Source: Onchocerca volvulus (taxonomy: Eukaryota > Nematoda > Chromadorea > Rhabditida > Onchocercidae). From it: a stretch of 56,067 bases of DNA. Position 1 is the stretch's first letter. Every line of letters begins with the position of its first letter. The notes under the pieces are model-generated. The model saw only the letters and a program-made list of their open reading frames with translations. It did not search any database and was not told the origin of the DNA. This document shows, in pieces, positions 10,517 through 22,570 of this stretch. The DNA is taken from positions 1,156 through 57,222 of the forward strand of contig HG738156.1 in assembly GCA_000499405.2 (NCBI GenBank). Direction: 5' to 3'. The position numbers and the translations under genes are program-made.

Positions 10517-13500
10517 CAAAACGATGCTAGGTCTTGATATTATTTGATCTAGAACACAATCATTCTTTATCTCCAAGGACTTATCGCACCGATTAAAATT
10601 AACTGAAACGGAAGAGCGAAAATTGAAGCTAGCTCCGTTTGGTTTAAAAAACCCAGATCACGTCGCATTATTATTACCTACCTATGCGCACAAGGAACAG
10701 GAAAGGATCATAACATTGTACGCCAACGTAGTCGAATACGTGACTAATAAATTACGAGTTATTGAGACACCGATTGAGGGAATTAAGAAATTTAACGAAT
10801 TACTGAACCCGAAATTTTTATTGATGCTGATTCCTTTTTTAAATCCGTTGAGTTAAAAGGAATCAAAGAACTAATTTCAGGACGCTTATTGTTACAATCA
10901 AAAAATTGTTGGAAGAGGTGACATAAACAAAATTTGTAAAAGTGATTCGTTATTTAATTCAAATACAGTAAGTGTAGTCAATGCCAATTTCAATTCGGAA
11001 TTGGGAAAATTCTGGAAAGTGGAAATGATAGGAATTCTAGAACCTCCTACACTTGATGAAGACGACGAAGCATTAAAACATTTTAAAGAGACTATTTATA
11101 AACAAAATGGAAGATATCATGTTTGCTGACCTTGGAAAGGTTCTAAGCACAAATTAAGTAACAATTATAAATAATGCGTTGGACGTTTAAAAAACTTGAT
11201 CACTCATCTACAGCATAAATCAATTTTCCATTTATACTATGAAACAATTCAAGATCAACTACGATCAGGCATAATTTGAAGAAGTATATCCGAGGGATGA
11301 GATAAGCGTTATACACTATTTACCACATCATGAAGTTTCACTCCTAATGAAGCCACAACTGAATTGCGGATTCTTTATGATGCCTCAGCGCATCTCAAAG
11401 GATTTAAAAATCTGAATGAAGTATTGTATCGAGGACCAGTAATTTTACCAGATCTAGTAGGAGTACTATTACGCTTTCGAATGATGAGAATAGTGATAAT
11501 TGCCGATATTGAAAAAGTATTCTTGCAGTTGGGATTACAACATGAAGAAGGATTGGCGAAACGACATCGATAAAGACGTAATATTAAGTGTTACCGCTTC
11601 AAAAGAGTTCCGTTCAGAGTCCCTCCTTGTTATCAGTTACGTGAATTATGGCAGCACAACGGTATGAGAACTTCGAAAGAATCTATTTGTGGACAACATT
11701 ACCATACCTGCCAATGGAACAGAAGCCTTATATAAATACGAGGAAATGAAAAGGATTTTTGACGAAGCCTCAATGAAAATAAGAGAATTCTTTTCTAACG
11801 ATGAATAATTCAATGAAAGAATACCTGAATATGATCGAAGAACAAAGAGCAGGGAAATTTTTCTCGGTCTCAAATGGATTCATGACATCGATGTTATTCG
11901 TATAACATTAACACGTTGGAAAGAAATTAATCAAAAGAACGATTGTGCAATTCGCTTCACAATAGGATCCATTGGATTTCTTAGTTCCTTCGAGATACGA
12001 CTCAGGTTATTTATTCAATACCTATGGAAAAAATACAAGTCTTGGGATCAAGTTTTAAATAAAAACAATGAACAACAATGGAATAAATTGATTAAAGAAT
12101 GACCAACGAATGTTATGTTATAGATGTGTCATGATTTGCGATAACAAATTTACCACGAACGGAAATCCATGTACTTACAGATGCTTCAAGTCTTGCGTAT
12201 TCTGCAGCAGTATATGTATTTAATCAAGAAAGCCAAAGTAGAAAGTCAAATTCAATTTTGATTTGCGCTATATTTCGAATTGGGATATCTATACCCAGAC
12301 TCGAATTATTATTCACACTAATTGGAGTAAGAGCAACTCAGTTCGTGCTAAAACAACTAGAAATAAAGGAACCCATGTTACTCTGTGATCAGATTCTAAA
12401 TTTGCTCTCCGCTGCCATCAAGAATTATACAAAATTGCTTCCGCGATTTGCACAAAACCAAGTCGAAAAAATAAGGAAAGCAAAATTTGTATTTCGGTAT
12501 ATACCAAATGAACAAAATCCAGTAGACATAGCTACCAAAGGAATAAACTCCGGAATTACAATCAATGGTGGAAAGGACCTTAGTGATTAAGAAGGAAAAA
12601 GCCGGATTGGCCATAATGTAAATTAAAATACAATGAAGAATTTGAAGAAACAACTATTGCAAAGATTACAAAGGTAATTCCAAACTTTGAAGGAAGAATA
12701 ATTGAATTCATTACCGTCACCGTTTTAGTAAATGGATAAGATTATTGACAACAACTATACAGGCTTTTCGTTTTATTAAGTTAAAAAGCAAAAGAGAACT
12801 GCCTCGGTTACGATCACCATATATCAAAGGAATTTAAATGATCAAGAAGGAGTATGTTATAGCAGAATGGTTATTGATAAGACAAGGATAAGCGGAAGGT
12901 TTGACCGAAGAAGAAATAAATATATGGAGCCTATATCAAGATGGAACTAGCGAATTATACTGAACGAGAAGTCGTGTAGAGAATTCGGAATTAGGTGATT
13001 AAAACAAATATCTTATCCATTTACAAAACCGTAATATATTAGTGAGCTTCAAGAGCATGAAAAATTGTACCAGTAGGAATCGTCCACACTTTATGTGAAT
13101 TAAGACGTAAATTTTGGATACCAAAAGGAAGATCCGCAGTTAAACGCATCATATCTTTTTGTATGGGTTGTAAACGGTGGAGAGATAAGCCATTTAAACT
13201 ACCTGCAATGTTGAATCTCCCAGAAACACGAGTGATAGGATCGAGAACCTGTGAAAAAATTGGTCTAGATTATATGGGTCCTCTTTTAATCAAATCTGAT
13301 AATGGAATAATCAAAAGGTGGATAGCTCTTTTTACATGTTTTATAACAAGAGCGATACATCTTGAATTGGCAGAGAATTTAATCGCCGCGACTTTTTTAC
13401 CGTACTAAGGAGATTCGTCGCTCGAACAGGATATCCGAAACTAATTCTAGGTGATAATGTCAGTCAGTTCCAGTTGGTATTTAAAATTATTATGGAAGAA

Positions 13501-14200
13501 AACCCTAATTTCTTAGCAGCGAAGAGTACGGTATGGAAAAGCACGGTACCAAAAGCACCATAGGATGAAGGTGTACGATCGAATTATCGGACTTACTAAA
13601 AAGACTCTAAGACGAGCAATAGGTAGGAAACTTTTAAAGGAAAGAGAATTAATAACTTTGCAAGCAGAAATCGAAGGAATACTCAATACCCGCCCTTTAA
13701 CATACGTTGAATTTGATAATCATGGAGTGATATGTCCAATTGATTTTATTTCATCTAATACATTATTAGATATACCAGCTAATTATGGGAGTAATCAAGA
13801 CAAATATACTCCTTATAGATTAAATACTAAAAATAAACTACTCACTTATTGATCCAATACTTTTACGGCATTAGATGTTTTTTGAAATTTATGGAGAGAT
13901 GAATGTATTTTAAGTCTTAGAGAGCACACTCAAAAAGAACTGGCATCCCCCAGAGATGTAGAAAGACGAATGAGAATAAATTCGACTAAACGAACCTGAT
14001 ACATCTCGTGGTATGTGGAAACTAGTCAGAATAAAAGCAAAAGACGATGGGACGGAGAAACCAGAATAGCAACAATACAAATTCCAAATAGGAAACCACT
14101 AGTGCTTTATCCCTTGAAGAGCTCCTGGAAGATCAATCAACTCCAGTAGTCAAGGAACCAAAGAAAAAACCGATTGCGCCTGAGAACTAGAAGTGTGCAG
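10517..14200 (+). pseudogene. BEL/Pao element 3 pol (PR-RT-RNase H-IN), decayed
   Basis: The canonical BEL/Pao pol order is traceable. Protease (about 10530-11100): the active-site triad region has degenerated to LFDLEHNH; an open piece is at 10623-10856. RT (about 11180-12110): open piece 11364-11573 with RILYDASAHLKG and LPDLVGVLLRFR, and the catalytic box as LFVDN at 11683-11697. RNase H (12160-12590): TDASS start, C-terminal FVFRYIPNEQNPVDIATKG. Integrase: zinc-binding H/C region near 13085-13190 (CMGCKRW), first catalytic Asp in GLDYMGP (13267), second in GDNVSQ (13452), Glu in EIEGILNTRPL (about 13666-13674). The C-terminal DUF5641-like part runs 13885-14190 (IATIQIPNRKPLVL). More than ten stops or frameshifts prevent translation. 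It is the most complete element in the window. Confidence 0.9.
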
Positions 14201-14469
14201 ATTCGATAAACAAAATTGCTACAAAATTAAAGGATAATAACTAATAGCTTATTACTGATCAATACTATTTTTCCATTACTATTTCAAGTCACAGCAACCG
14301 AAATTTATAAATGGACTTTCCGTTCATTATGCTACACAAATGGAATTGCGAGAATGCATCGGAACAGAACTTCACATCAATGAAAGTAGTTGTTTGCACA
14401 CGGACTCAAGCGAGGATATCTGCAATAAAATGTAATAACATCACTGTGTACTAAGGCCTTTCTGAAATT
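14201..14469 (+). other. Possible third-ORF remnant after pol
   Basis: After the pol tail a frame reads a hydrophobic stretch followed by Cys-containing residues (FPLLFQVTATEIYKW...LCYTNGI). After a +1 shift comes a second cysteine-bearing piece ending at TAA near 14430. A hydrophobic leader plus a Cys-rich segment downstream of integrase is the position where some BEL/Pao elements carry an envelope-like ORF. No family motif could be confirmed. The reading is tentative and the piece is short and broken. Confidence 0.25.
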
Positions 14470-15480
14470 CTCTTATATGTATTCGAGTGCGATTAAATAC
14501 GTTCTACACTCACACCTTGGGGTTGAATTAGAATTTACGAGCATGTTTTGCGATAAAATAAGTCGTAGGTACATTGACAGCAATTAAATAAGCTATATGC
14601 CTGTGCATAGCGATAAAATGAGATATGTGTGTGCGAGTGCGGTAAAATATGAGCCATGTTCACGCTAAAAGCTGAAATAGGACTTACGAACATCTTTCGC
14701 GATTAAATAAGTCCGGGTATCGGTTAAATAAACCAATTCTTAGCAACTAAATAAAATATATGCCTTGTGTTTTAATAAATAAAATAACAGTTTTTCTGAA
14801 AGTTTAGAAATAACTTAGGATTAGCAACTTATCAAAAGAAAAAAGTAATATCAAAAACAGCGACTACAGAATACTTTCAACGTGACGTTAAATATGAAAC
14901 GCAGTCCATATTATGACATTCTTTATTTTTCACATCAATCATTTTGAAAAAATTCGTGTATATATGTATTGATAATATTTATGCACATCCTTTGCATTTC
15001 GATGTCGGAAATTTTGTCGATTTCATATCACATGGAAAGTGTTAATTTTCACAAAGGCAAGTTTCACGGATACAGTTGTTAAAAAGAAAAAAAATGCCGT
15101 CTGCCGGTACGTCATGAAAATTTAGCGAACCAATTCAAAACCTGACAGTGTAACAATGTTTTGCTAAATTTCTAATAGTTTCGCGAGATTGCTACGATTT
15201 ACTTTAAGCAACATATTCGGCTCAGCATAAAAATTTATCATCTCATTGCAATTTTGTGGTAGAACTTATATGTGCGTGCTTGTGGTTGTACTTCACCGAA
15301 CTAATTTGAAATGTGAGACTGTAAGCTTTCAACTATGAACTATTTAGCGTATTTCTACTCGTTAGACATTGATTTGCCCACTAATTAAGCATTTTACATG
15401 ACGATTTAATATTATCTTTGATGATTTAGTGAAATTATGTTCGCTTGCCATGGAAAATGATTCGTGCCTATGTCTATGGC
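14470..15480 (+). repeat. Tandem duplication unit 1: R1 repeat plus S block
   Basis: R1-like units at 14470-14780 (GAATTTACGAGCATGTTTTG, GCGAGTGCGGTAAAATATGA) are followed by block S (about 14810-15125: CAACGTGACGTTAAATATGA; GATGTCGGAAATTTTGTCGA). The same order recurs in unit 2 from 15487, at ~960-bp spacing. No coding capacity is seen in this copy. Confidence 0.65.
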
Positions 15481-15486
15481 GGAAAT

Positions 15487-15780
15487 GAATTTACGAAGAC
15501 ATTTTGCGATTTAATAAGTCATAAGTGTATCATTAACAGTAAAATATGCTGTGTGCTTATGTATAGCGGTAAAATGAGATATTTGTATGCGCTTACGATA
15601 AAGTGTGACCTATTGCCCACTTGAAAGCTGAAATAGAATTTACGAAAATATTTTGCAATTAAATTAATCTAGGTATCGATTAAATAAATCATTCCTAGGT
15701 AATAAATAAGAAATATGCCCTGTTTTTTAATAAATAGAATAACAGTATTACCAGTTCTGAAAATTTTTAAAAATAGCGTG
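15487..15780 (+). repeat. Tandem duplication unit 2, R1 part
   Basis: Parallels 14525-14785 including the tail AATAAATCATTCCTAGGTAA / TTTTTTAATAAATA-AATAACAGT. It is interrupted by LTR A at 15781. Confidence 0.65.
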
Positions 15781-16540
15781 TGTAGGGGAAAGATAGTTTT
15801 TTATTTGTTTAGTTACGTAGGATTTTTGAGTTGTTGGATTGAAGAACCTTTTGGTGCTGTGACTTGACTATTTCAACAGTAGCTTTTATTAAGTTACACG
15901 ATATTAGAAAACAACACCGAACTACAAACAATAATTAATGAGAAAAAAATGAAACAATATGAGTGTAATAGACGTAATACCGGTAGTGGTCCTCTGACGA
16001 ATAGTTGATTGTGCTCCGTTGAGTTGCTTGATATTGGCCAGGAACGTCTGCCACTGACATAGGAGAGTCTGCCGTAATAAAAGGATAGAATAGCAATGAA
16101 AATAAAGTAGGGGTTTTACTGAGGTTGCTGCCGCCGCTGCTGAATGGTATTTGTATGGTGATCCAATAGGGGCGGAAGATATACATTAATCATACAAAAA
16201 GGGATTGATATGGATAAGACTGAAGAATAGGAGATAAATAATGCTTCAACCATTAAGCGAAGGTAAAAGATACCGTCCCTACATTATTTATTATAATTGA
16301 CTTGACTGGGCCATTGGCAAATCTTTAATCAAAGGGCATAACATTAACCCTTACAAATTTGCCGACATTAGCATATTGTGCAACCACTCACTACATGATT
16401 GACAACCATTTGCAACATGTCATACAACCATTAAGGAATTTTACAACCGCTTGCAACATATTTTACAACCAATTGCAAGATAATTTACAACCATTTGCAA
16501 CATAATTTACAGCCATTAGCATGGTTTCGGTTTACCGAAA
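15781..16540 (+). repeat. Solo LTR family A, copy 2
   Basis: Starts TGTAGGGGAAAGATAG and ends TTTACCGAAA (terminal CA mutated). It shares the promoter-proximal block GCTGTGACTTGACTATTTC and the CCAATAGGGGCGGAAG block with the other family-A LTRs. Flanks GCGTG/GCTTG look like a 5-bp target duplication with one change. It sits between the R1 and S parts of duplication unit 2, so it is younger than that duplication. Confidence 0.8.
16380..16520 (+). repeat. Minisatellite inside LTR A, ~20-22 bp unit
   Basis: About six imperfect units of ATTTACAACCATTTGCAACA (16380-16520), an expansion of a short motif in the LTR 3' part. Copy 1 at 1920-1945 lacks the expansion. Confidence 0.7.
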
Positions 16541-16549
16541 GCTTGGAAA

Positions 16550-17200
16550 TTGACGCTATTCAAAAAAAAATAAAAAAAAAAATTAATATCAAAAACTTTA
16601 GCGATTGCAGAACACTTTCAACGTGACGCTGAATATGAAATGCAGTCTACTTTATGACATTTTTTGTTTTTCGCATCAGTCATTTTAAGAAAGTGTATAA
16701 ATGTTTAAATATGTATTGACATTAGTTATGCGTATCCTTTGAATTCTGATGTCGGAAATTTTGTCAATTTTATCCCACATGTAGGTTTAGCATTCATAAA
16801 GGCAAATCTCACTAATAGAGTTGAAAATCAATACGCCTATCGATACGTCATGAAAATAATTAAACTCAACAAAATACAAACCAAGTACATGAAAGAAATG
16901 TTAATCTATTTCGGAATATCAGAAAAATCGGTTAAGAGCCCGGGATATTCAAAGATTGAAACAATCTACATTTTGCATAGATTCTCAACCAACACACACT
17001 TTCTACCGCACCATGCCGAGATCTACAAAATACGTGCATGAGAGAACGCGCCTGTTCAAATGTAATCCTATTTCGAAATTTCTGGTTCAAAAATTCTGGG
17101 GATTCGAAATACTTAAAGCGAAGGATTTATAAGTTATATGAAAAGAAGTTTTTATTAAGTGAAAATTATTTTATGTAAGTTTTTTTATGACGTAAAATGA
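16550..17200 (+). repeat. Tandem duplication unit 2, S part with a 100-codon frame
   Basis: 16550-16880 matches 14790-15125 (CAACGTGACGCTGAATATGA; GATGTCGGAAATTTTGTCAA; TACGTCATGAAAAT). An open frame at 16739-17041 covers part of this block, starting DVGNFVNFIPH. The matching stretch in unit 1 is frameshifted, so I do not call a gene, although a dead source gene for block S cannot be excluded. Confidence 0.5.
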
Positions 17201-17619
17201 GCTTTCTCTCAACTGGATCTAATTTGTTTCTTAATGTAAAATTCAAAACTTTGCCAATTGCAATCATGTTATTAGGTTATTCGCGATTCCAAACCAATTG
17301 AAAGATTAGAATAATAATTTGTTTCTATCTTCCGATTCTCGATTGTCTTAATATTCCTTTTATTCCTGGCCTTCATATGGTCCTTGTAATCCAGAATGCC
17401 CAGCTATACCGTTTGGTCCCACCACTCCTTGCCCCAATCGATCCCATCCTTCCTCGAGGTCCTGAAATTCCTGGCTATTCAGTCGGTCCTTTATTATCAT
17501 TCTCTCCATTTAGCCCACTCGATGCTGGTTCCGGTGATGATCCACAAGCTGTCGGAAAATCCAAAATAATTTTATAAAAACACTTTTGTATCTCTAAACA
17601 CTTAAACACGTTATTCACT

Positions 17620-18085
17620 TCACATGTAATATTCGGTACGCCAATTATGTAGCATGTAAGGTTATAAAAATCCTATATGTTAATTTATTACAAAAATTAC
17701 AACTTTTTTCATCACTAGTCTCTTACTTAGCATGAAGAAGCTGTACAATTCCCCTTTTTGTATTCTATAAGCCACTATTGCTTGTCAAGAATGAAAGGAT
17801 TATTCTTAAATATGGTTTTGCTAGCTGTAGTAAATTCGACTGCGGTAATTTTCGACTGTTGTAATTCGACCTTAAATTCTTCAACATGGTAATTCTCGGC
17901 TTTTATAGTTTCAATTCCATAAACTCCTGTTTCAAAATTCTATATATTATTCTGCAATCAATTATTTGCAGTACTAATAATAAGGACACAAATTAATTAT
18001 CCACGCATTCATCAACTCGATTCAAATCATAAGTTCTTTTCCGTCACAAAACTATTTTTTCACCTCAAAAAAGAAATAATAACTA
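17620..18085 (+). repeat. Solo LTR family C
   Basis: 17830-18085 matches the 5' LTR of element 3 (9110-9366) over at least 250 bp, but no primer-binding site or gag follows. It sits in the collagen pseudogene intron. The left boundary is approximate. Confidence 0.55.
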
Positions 18086-18111
18086 CAAAATAGTGAAAAT
18101 GGAATTTGAAA

Positions 18112-18588
18112 TGTCGCTGAAATCGCGAGGAATATAAGAAAATAAGTGATTCCTGATTTTCAAATGACTGTTAATTTTATCGGATGTGAATGTTTCTTTG
18201 TTTATAGGTCAAATGGCTTTGTACTTTATTCTTTGTTGTAGTCAGGATTACGCGCCAAAAAAAGACGCGCTCTCAGGCGCTAAAAACGGCGCCTTATTGT
18301 GATCTAATTCTAACGGGATCCTCCCTCCATAAATAAGAAGAGGGTTCTGACCATAGTTCACTGTCAAATGCTGTACTACCACGAGGTCAATTGCTTGTAA
18401 TGGTATTGTATTTGTCGTTTCGTGTTGAGTTATCATATTTTATAATAAAGGTTTAATTATCCAAGTTTAAGGTGTCGAGAACAACACAACAAGAAAGAAG
18501 AACTCTCTAGAATTTTCATGGTTAAGAAGATCGAGAACAGAATCCAAGAACCCACAATTATTGTAACAGTCATAGAAGATCTGCGACA
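18112..18588 (+). repeat. Solo LTR family D, copy 2
   Basis: 477 bp with perfect inverted termini TGTCGC...GCGACA. It contains the shared ATAATAAAGGTTTAATTATCC polyadenylation region near 18440 and the tail ACCCACAATTATTGTAACAG also seen at 51150. Flanks TGAAA/CGAAA resemble a 5-bp target duplication. A run of GCGC-containing short repeats at 18249-18296 is unusually GC-rich and may be the promoter region. Confidence 0.75.
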
Positions 18589-18689
18589 CGAAATTTCAAC
18601 TTTTCTCTGTCAGGAAACTCAGCTGGACCAATAAAGCAGAACAAAGCCAATAGAAAAAATCTGAAAAAATGCAAGGTAAGGTTGATCTA

Positions 18690-19700
18690 AAATTGATTTC
18701 GTGCATATGAGTTAAAATTTCACAATATTTTTTTAATTTTAGTTTCTTGAAATTTCGTGAAAGATGGAAGGAAAACGAGTGCCAATAATGCTCCATGTCA
18801 GTTTTTTGAAAGAGAGGGTCGTATCCTTTTAACTCATAATTCATTAAGAAAAATCATGATTAATAGAACAGTGTTCGAAAATTCCATTCGTTTGGAAAAG
18901 CCGGAACAATTTTGGCACAAATGTATACAAAGTATGGTAATGTAGGAATTTTCCTCAATCACTGATCATTTCCGATGAATAGAAATGAATGTTACGATGT
19001 GATATTTAATTCTAATGTTTGCCTCCGATTATTGTTCTTAATCTTCAATAGGAAAGCGGAAAGCGACTCGCATGCAAATGCTTTCGGCCTTGTAACCTAG
19101 CTTGTATTCAATTGTGGAATACAATAGAAAATTGTGGAGTATGATTGCTATGAAAAGGACTGCCATCATCTGGAGAAAGAAATTTCGCTCAGAAATGAGT
19201 TCGGTAACACGACGAGAAATATTCGTCAATTCAGTCCTTTTATCCATTCGCTATCAAGCAATTTTCCAATAATTTCTCTGCCGTTAACATTTTACAAGAG
19301 CACTCTATATTCTGTCCTCGAGTGTTATTTATATCAACTACGGTTAATTTATTCGGCATTGATAAACCATTTCGATAATTGTCTGTAACAAATAAGAAAG
19401 TAATTTTACGGCAGTATGAAATACATTGGTCACTTGAAAAAGCCCATTATATAAATTACTAAATTAGTACAGAGTATCAGAAAATTTCTGAAAGAAGGAT
19501 TCATATCAAAATTCTGTCTGAACTACCGTAATGTCAATGAAATATAGAATGGATTTAAAATTTGAATTGAAAGTCATGTAAAACAAATATTGAAAAAAAT
19601 TTTTTTATTATCATTGAAATCGAGGATATCTGGTATAAAATCTTAATTCGGAAAATTCATAAAACAAAGAAGAATTTGAAGGACTCTTCTTCGTACCGCA
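18690..19700 (-). repeat. Duplicated upstream flank of mini-collagen, arm 1
   Basis: Matches 24480-25490 in the same orientation and about 20360-21340 reversed. Shared blocks include ATCACTGAT-ATTT-CGATGAA (18958, 24714), ATATTTAATTCT (19000, 24750), and TTCATAAAACAAAG (19660, 25457). It is presumably the promoter and 5' flank of the collagen gene. The open frames here are not conserved between copies. Confidence 0.7.
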
Positions 19701-20359
19701 GTTGTGTCAAAAGCAGCAGAATATTAAAATCAAACGACTACTGATAATATTTGTAAAACCTGCACGAATTTTGTGTTTTAAAGGAGATAAAAAGAATTAA
19801 ATTGAGTGACAAAAGATCAGTAATTGATAAAGAACTCGAGAAGTAGAATGGAAGAATGGTTTTCGCGCCTTCGGAAAACGAAATCAGTTTAGGAATCTGG
19901 CTGATTTTAGATATTTGCAAGTTAATCACCCTTCCAGAATTATTGAAATTTCATGAAATATTTGACTTTATCTATTTACTCTCAATAAAAGCTCAGATTC
20001 AATCTTATCCCAGCATCAGAACATGATGGAAGTTACTTGCAGATCAATTTTTCTGCAAGAATTATTGAAATTCCTTGAAACTTTCAGCATTAATTTATTT
20101 ATCTTATCAAAAACTCAGGCTCTACTTTTAGATATATAAAAAAAGGAAACTGCTATGAGTTAGGAGAATTGTCCAACTGTTGAATTTACGTTGACCATCC
20201 GACAGCGGAGGAAGTTAGCTGACTTCATGATAAATATGTCATTTCTCTCTAAAAACTGGCATGAATTGTTTTGTTGTTATTACTGCATTAAACGACACAA
20301 CTGATCGCTTGATTTCAATATTCTGTTGCATATGACATAATTGTTGCACGACGATGTTT
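19701..20359. other. Spacer between inverted arms, with a diverged direct repeat
   Basis: No gene seen. AGAATTATTGAAATTTC at 19935 and AAGAATTATTGAAATTCC at 20060 start two ~120-bp related stretches (both later contain AAAACTCAG or AAAGCTCAG). Confidence 0.45.
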
Positions 20360-21380
20360 CATGAATTTCCCGAATTAAGGTTTCATATCAAATATCCTCG
20401 ACTTTAATATTAATAAAAAGATTTTCTTCACTATTCGCTTTATATGCCTTTCAATTCAAATTTAAAATCTGTTCCACATTTTACTGACATTACGATAGTT
20501 TAGATTGAATTTTGATATGAATCTTTCCTTCGGAAATCCCTAATATCTTTTAATATAATGTAGTAATTCAGTGACATATCACGAACCTTTTCAAATAACC
20601 TATGAATTTCAGACTTTTGTAAAGTTTCTTTTTATTTTTGAGCAACGTGGTAGAAAATTATCGAAATGGTTTTGCTTTTGATGGAGGGCTTATTTATGCC
20701 GAATTAGTTAACGATGGTCGACATAAATAACACTCCATAGATAATGCAGAGTATTCTTGATTTTAACGGAGGAACGATGTTGAGAAATGGCTTAATGAAG
20801 GATGGATAGTAGAATTGAATTGAGGAATACTGCTCGTCCAGTTACCGAAATCTAGTTGGTTCTGAATGAAATTTCTTTTTTCAGCAATAGCAGTCCATTT
20901 CATAGTAGGCAGTTCCTTACCAAATTACAAATACATTTGTATATAAGCTAGGTTATAAGGCCGGAAGCATTTCCATGTAGGTTGGTTCCCGGCATTTGAT
21001 GTTGAAAATTAAGCCCAATAATCGGAGGAAAGAATGAAAATTAAATATCAAATCGTAACATTCAGTTATATTCATCGTAAGTTAGCAATGGTTTAAGAGA
21101 ATTCCTACAGTAAAACACTTCCTATGCATTTATATTAAAATTATTCCGATTTTTCCGGTACAAATGGAATTTTCAAACTCTGCTCTATCAGTTACGATTT
21201 GTCTTAAAGAATTATAGGTCATAAAGATATGAATCTCTCTTTCGAAAAACTGAGATAGAGGTTATTTGCACTCGTTTTTCTTCCGCTTTTCACGAAATTT
21301 CAAAGAACTAAAAATTTGAAATTTTGAAAAAAAAATTGTGAAGTTTAACCCATGTGCACGAAATCAATTTAAGATCAACC
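20360..21380 (+). repeat. Duplicated upstream flank of mini-collagen, arm 2 (inverted)
   Basis: Reverse complement of the flank at 18690-19700. For example AGGTTATAAGGCCGGAAGCA (20950) corresponds to the reverse of 19075-19100, and TTAAATATCAAATCGTAACA (21040) to the reverse of 18995-19015. It forms the second arm of a palindrome-like inverted duplication. Confidence 0.7.
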
Positions 21381-21705
21381 ATGCTACACATATTTTTAAT
21401 TTTTTTTCTTTTGGCTGTCTTTGCTGCTTCCCTAGTCCAGCTGAGTTTTCTAACGGCGAAGGCTGTTAAAATTCCATTACTAAGCTTTTGGACCATTACC
21501 GACACCAGGAACTAATGGGGCAGATGGACAGGATGGTAATAAAGGCCGACTGAACAGCAAGGAATACAAGAACCCCGAGAATCCCGAGATCGATTGGGAG
21601 GAAAAAAGGATGGGATCAAAATCTATATCTGGACAATCAGGACCGTAAGAACTACAAAGAAAATCAGAGATTAAAGGAGTTGTAGCATCAACGGGAATAG
21701 CAAGA
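21381..21705 (+). pseudogene. Mini-collagen pseudogene 2
   Basis: Exon 1 at 21381-21440 is open: ATG plus a 20-residue hydrophobic signal peptide ending SLVQ, aligned with the intact copy's leader. The donor has changed to CTGAGT. Exon 2 (about 21485-21705) begins GPLPTPGTNGADGQDGNKG and then loses the Gly-X-Y frame by small indels and stops. The orientation is opposite to copies 1 and 3. Non-functional. Confidence 0.8.
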
Positions 21706-22470
21706 TAGAGATAATATATATTGGAGTTTCTTGTCCTGTCTTGAGAATGAGAATTTGGTACAGATAAATTTAGTGTGTTAGAAAACCTTTGCTATGTCTT
21801 TATTAGTCCGACATGACGCAATGAATGATAATTTTGAATAAAGTCGAAGATTTCAAAACGTAGATTACACATGAAGAAGGTCGCAATAAATTAATGAAAT
21901 AAATAATACAATAATAACAATAGTTGAAAGAAAGAAAAAGCAAAAAAAAAAACCAACTAAGACCAAGTTGGTTGATTTATTTGATGAAAACTGGAAACCA
22001 TCGCGCAGAGAAAATCTACCGTCAATCAAGTCCTTAAATCGTTTCAGGTCTTCAAAAACTCAAAAACTGTCCTTTCATTCAACTTCCCAGATCCTTTATC
22101 AATCACTGATTTGCCACTGGATTTGGTTTTCCTTATATCTATTTTAAAACCAGAATTTCGTGCCATCCAGTGACTTTGGCGATTTTAAAACAAGAGATCT
22201 GCGTAGCTGATCAGATGGATCCTTCCCTCTCGAATTGTGTTGTAGCAATTCAATCACCACCGAAAGGTTTTATGAATGAGTGCCATTGATGAATAGATGA
22301 ATGTTGTCGCGAATTTTGATATCGCGAAAATCCAACAAAATTTCAAGCGAATAAACAAGTAAATACATTCTTCATTCAAATTGAAAAACTAATCAAACAA
22401 GTAATAAATTGTTCTGAAATAGTGAATCACTCAACTAATTTCACATTCCTTCAGATTTATTTTCCATTTT
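21706..22470. other. Intergenic, no supported gene
   Basis: AT-rich with a poly-A/purine tract at 21925-21955. No conserved reading frame or duplicate found. Confidence 0.45.
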
Positions 22471-22474
22471 TTTG

Positions 22475-22570
22475 CTATTACCCATGTTCACATCCCTGCA
22501 TTTCTATTATCCATGTTCACACCTGTGTACTTCTATTTATCCATGTTCACATCTGTGTATTTCTATCATA
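22475..22570 (+). repeat. Three tandem ~30-bp repeats
   Basis: CCATGTTCACATC-TGCATTTCTAT recurs at 22482, 22511 and 22541 with few changes. Confidence 0.75.

Larger units (their letters stand above)
17345..18680 (-). pseudogene. Mini-collagen pseudogene 1 (intron invaded by LTRs C and D)
   Basis: Copy of the mini-collagen gene at 24086-24447. Exon 2 (about 17548-17350, minus) retains the ACG-type start, GLNGENDNKGP and PGISGPRGRMG, but has an in-frame stop after KGPTE and then loses the Gly-X-Y frame. Exon 1 (about 18675-18620, minus) keeps the hydrophobic leader but has no ATG, and the donor has become CTGAGT. Roughly 1 kb of intron has been filled by solo LTRs C (~17620-18085) and D (18112-18588), where the intact copy has a 77-bp intron. 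Downstream sequence (17220-17340) also matches that below the intact gene. Clearly dead. Confidence 0.8.

Noticed and set aside
16739..17041. 100-codon frame as a gene
   Set aside because: Sits in a duplicated block whose other copy is frameshifted; no domain. Kept only as a comment in the repeat entry.
17377..17577. 66-codon Pro/Gly-containing plus-strand frame
   Set aside because: Antisense to collagen pseudogene 1 exon 2.
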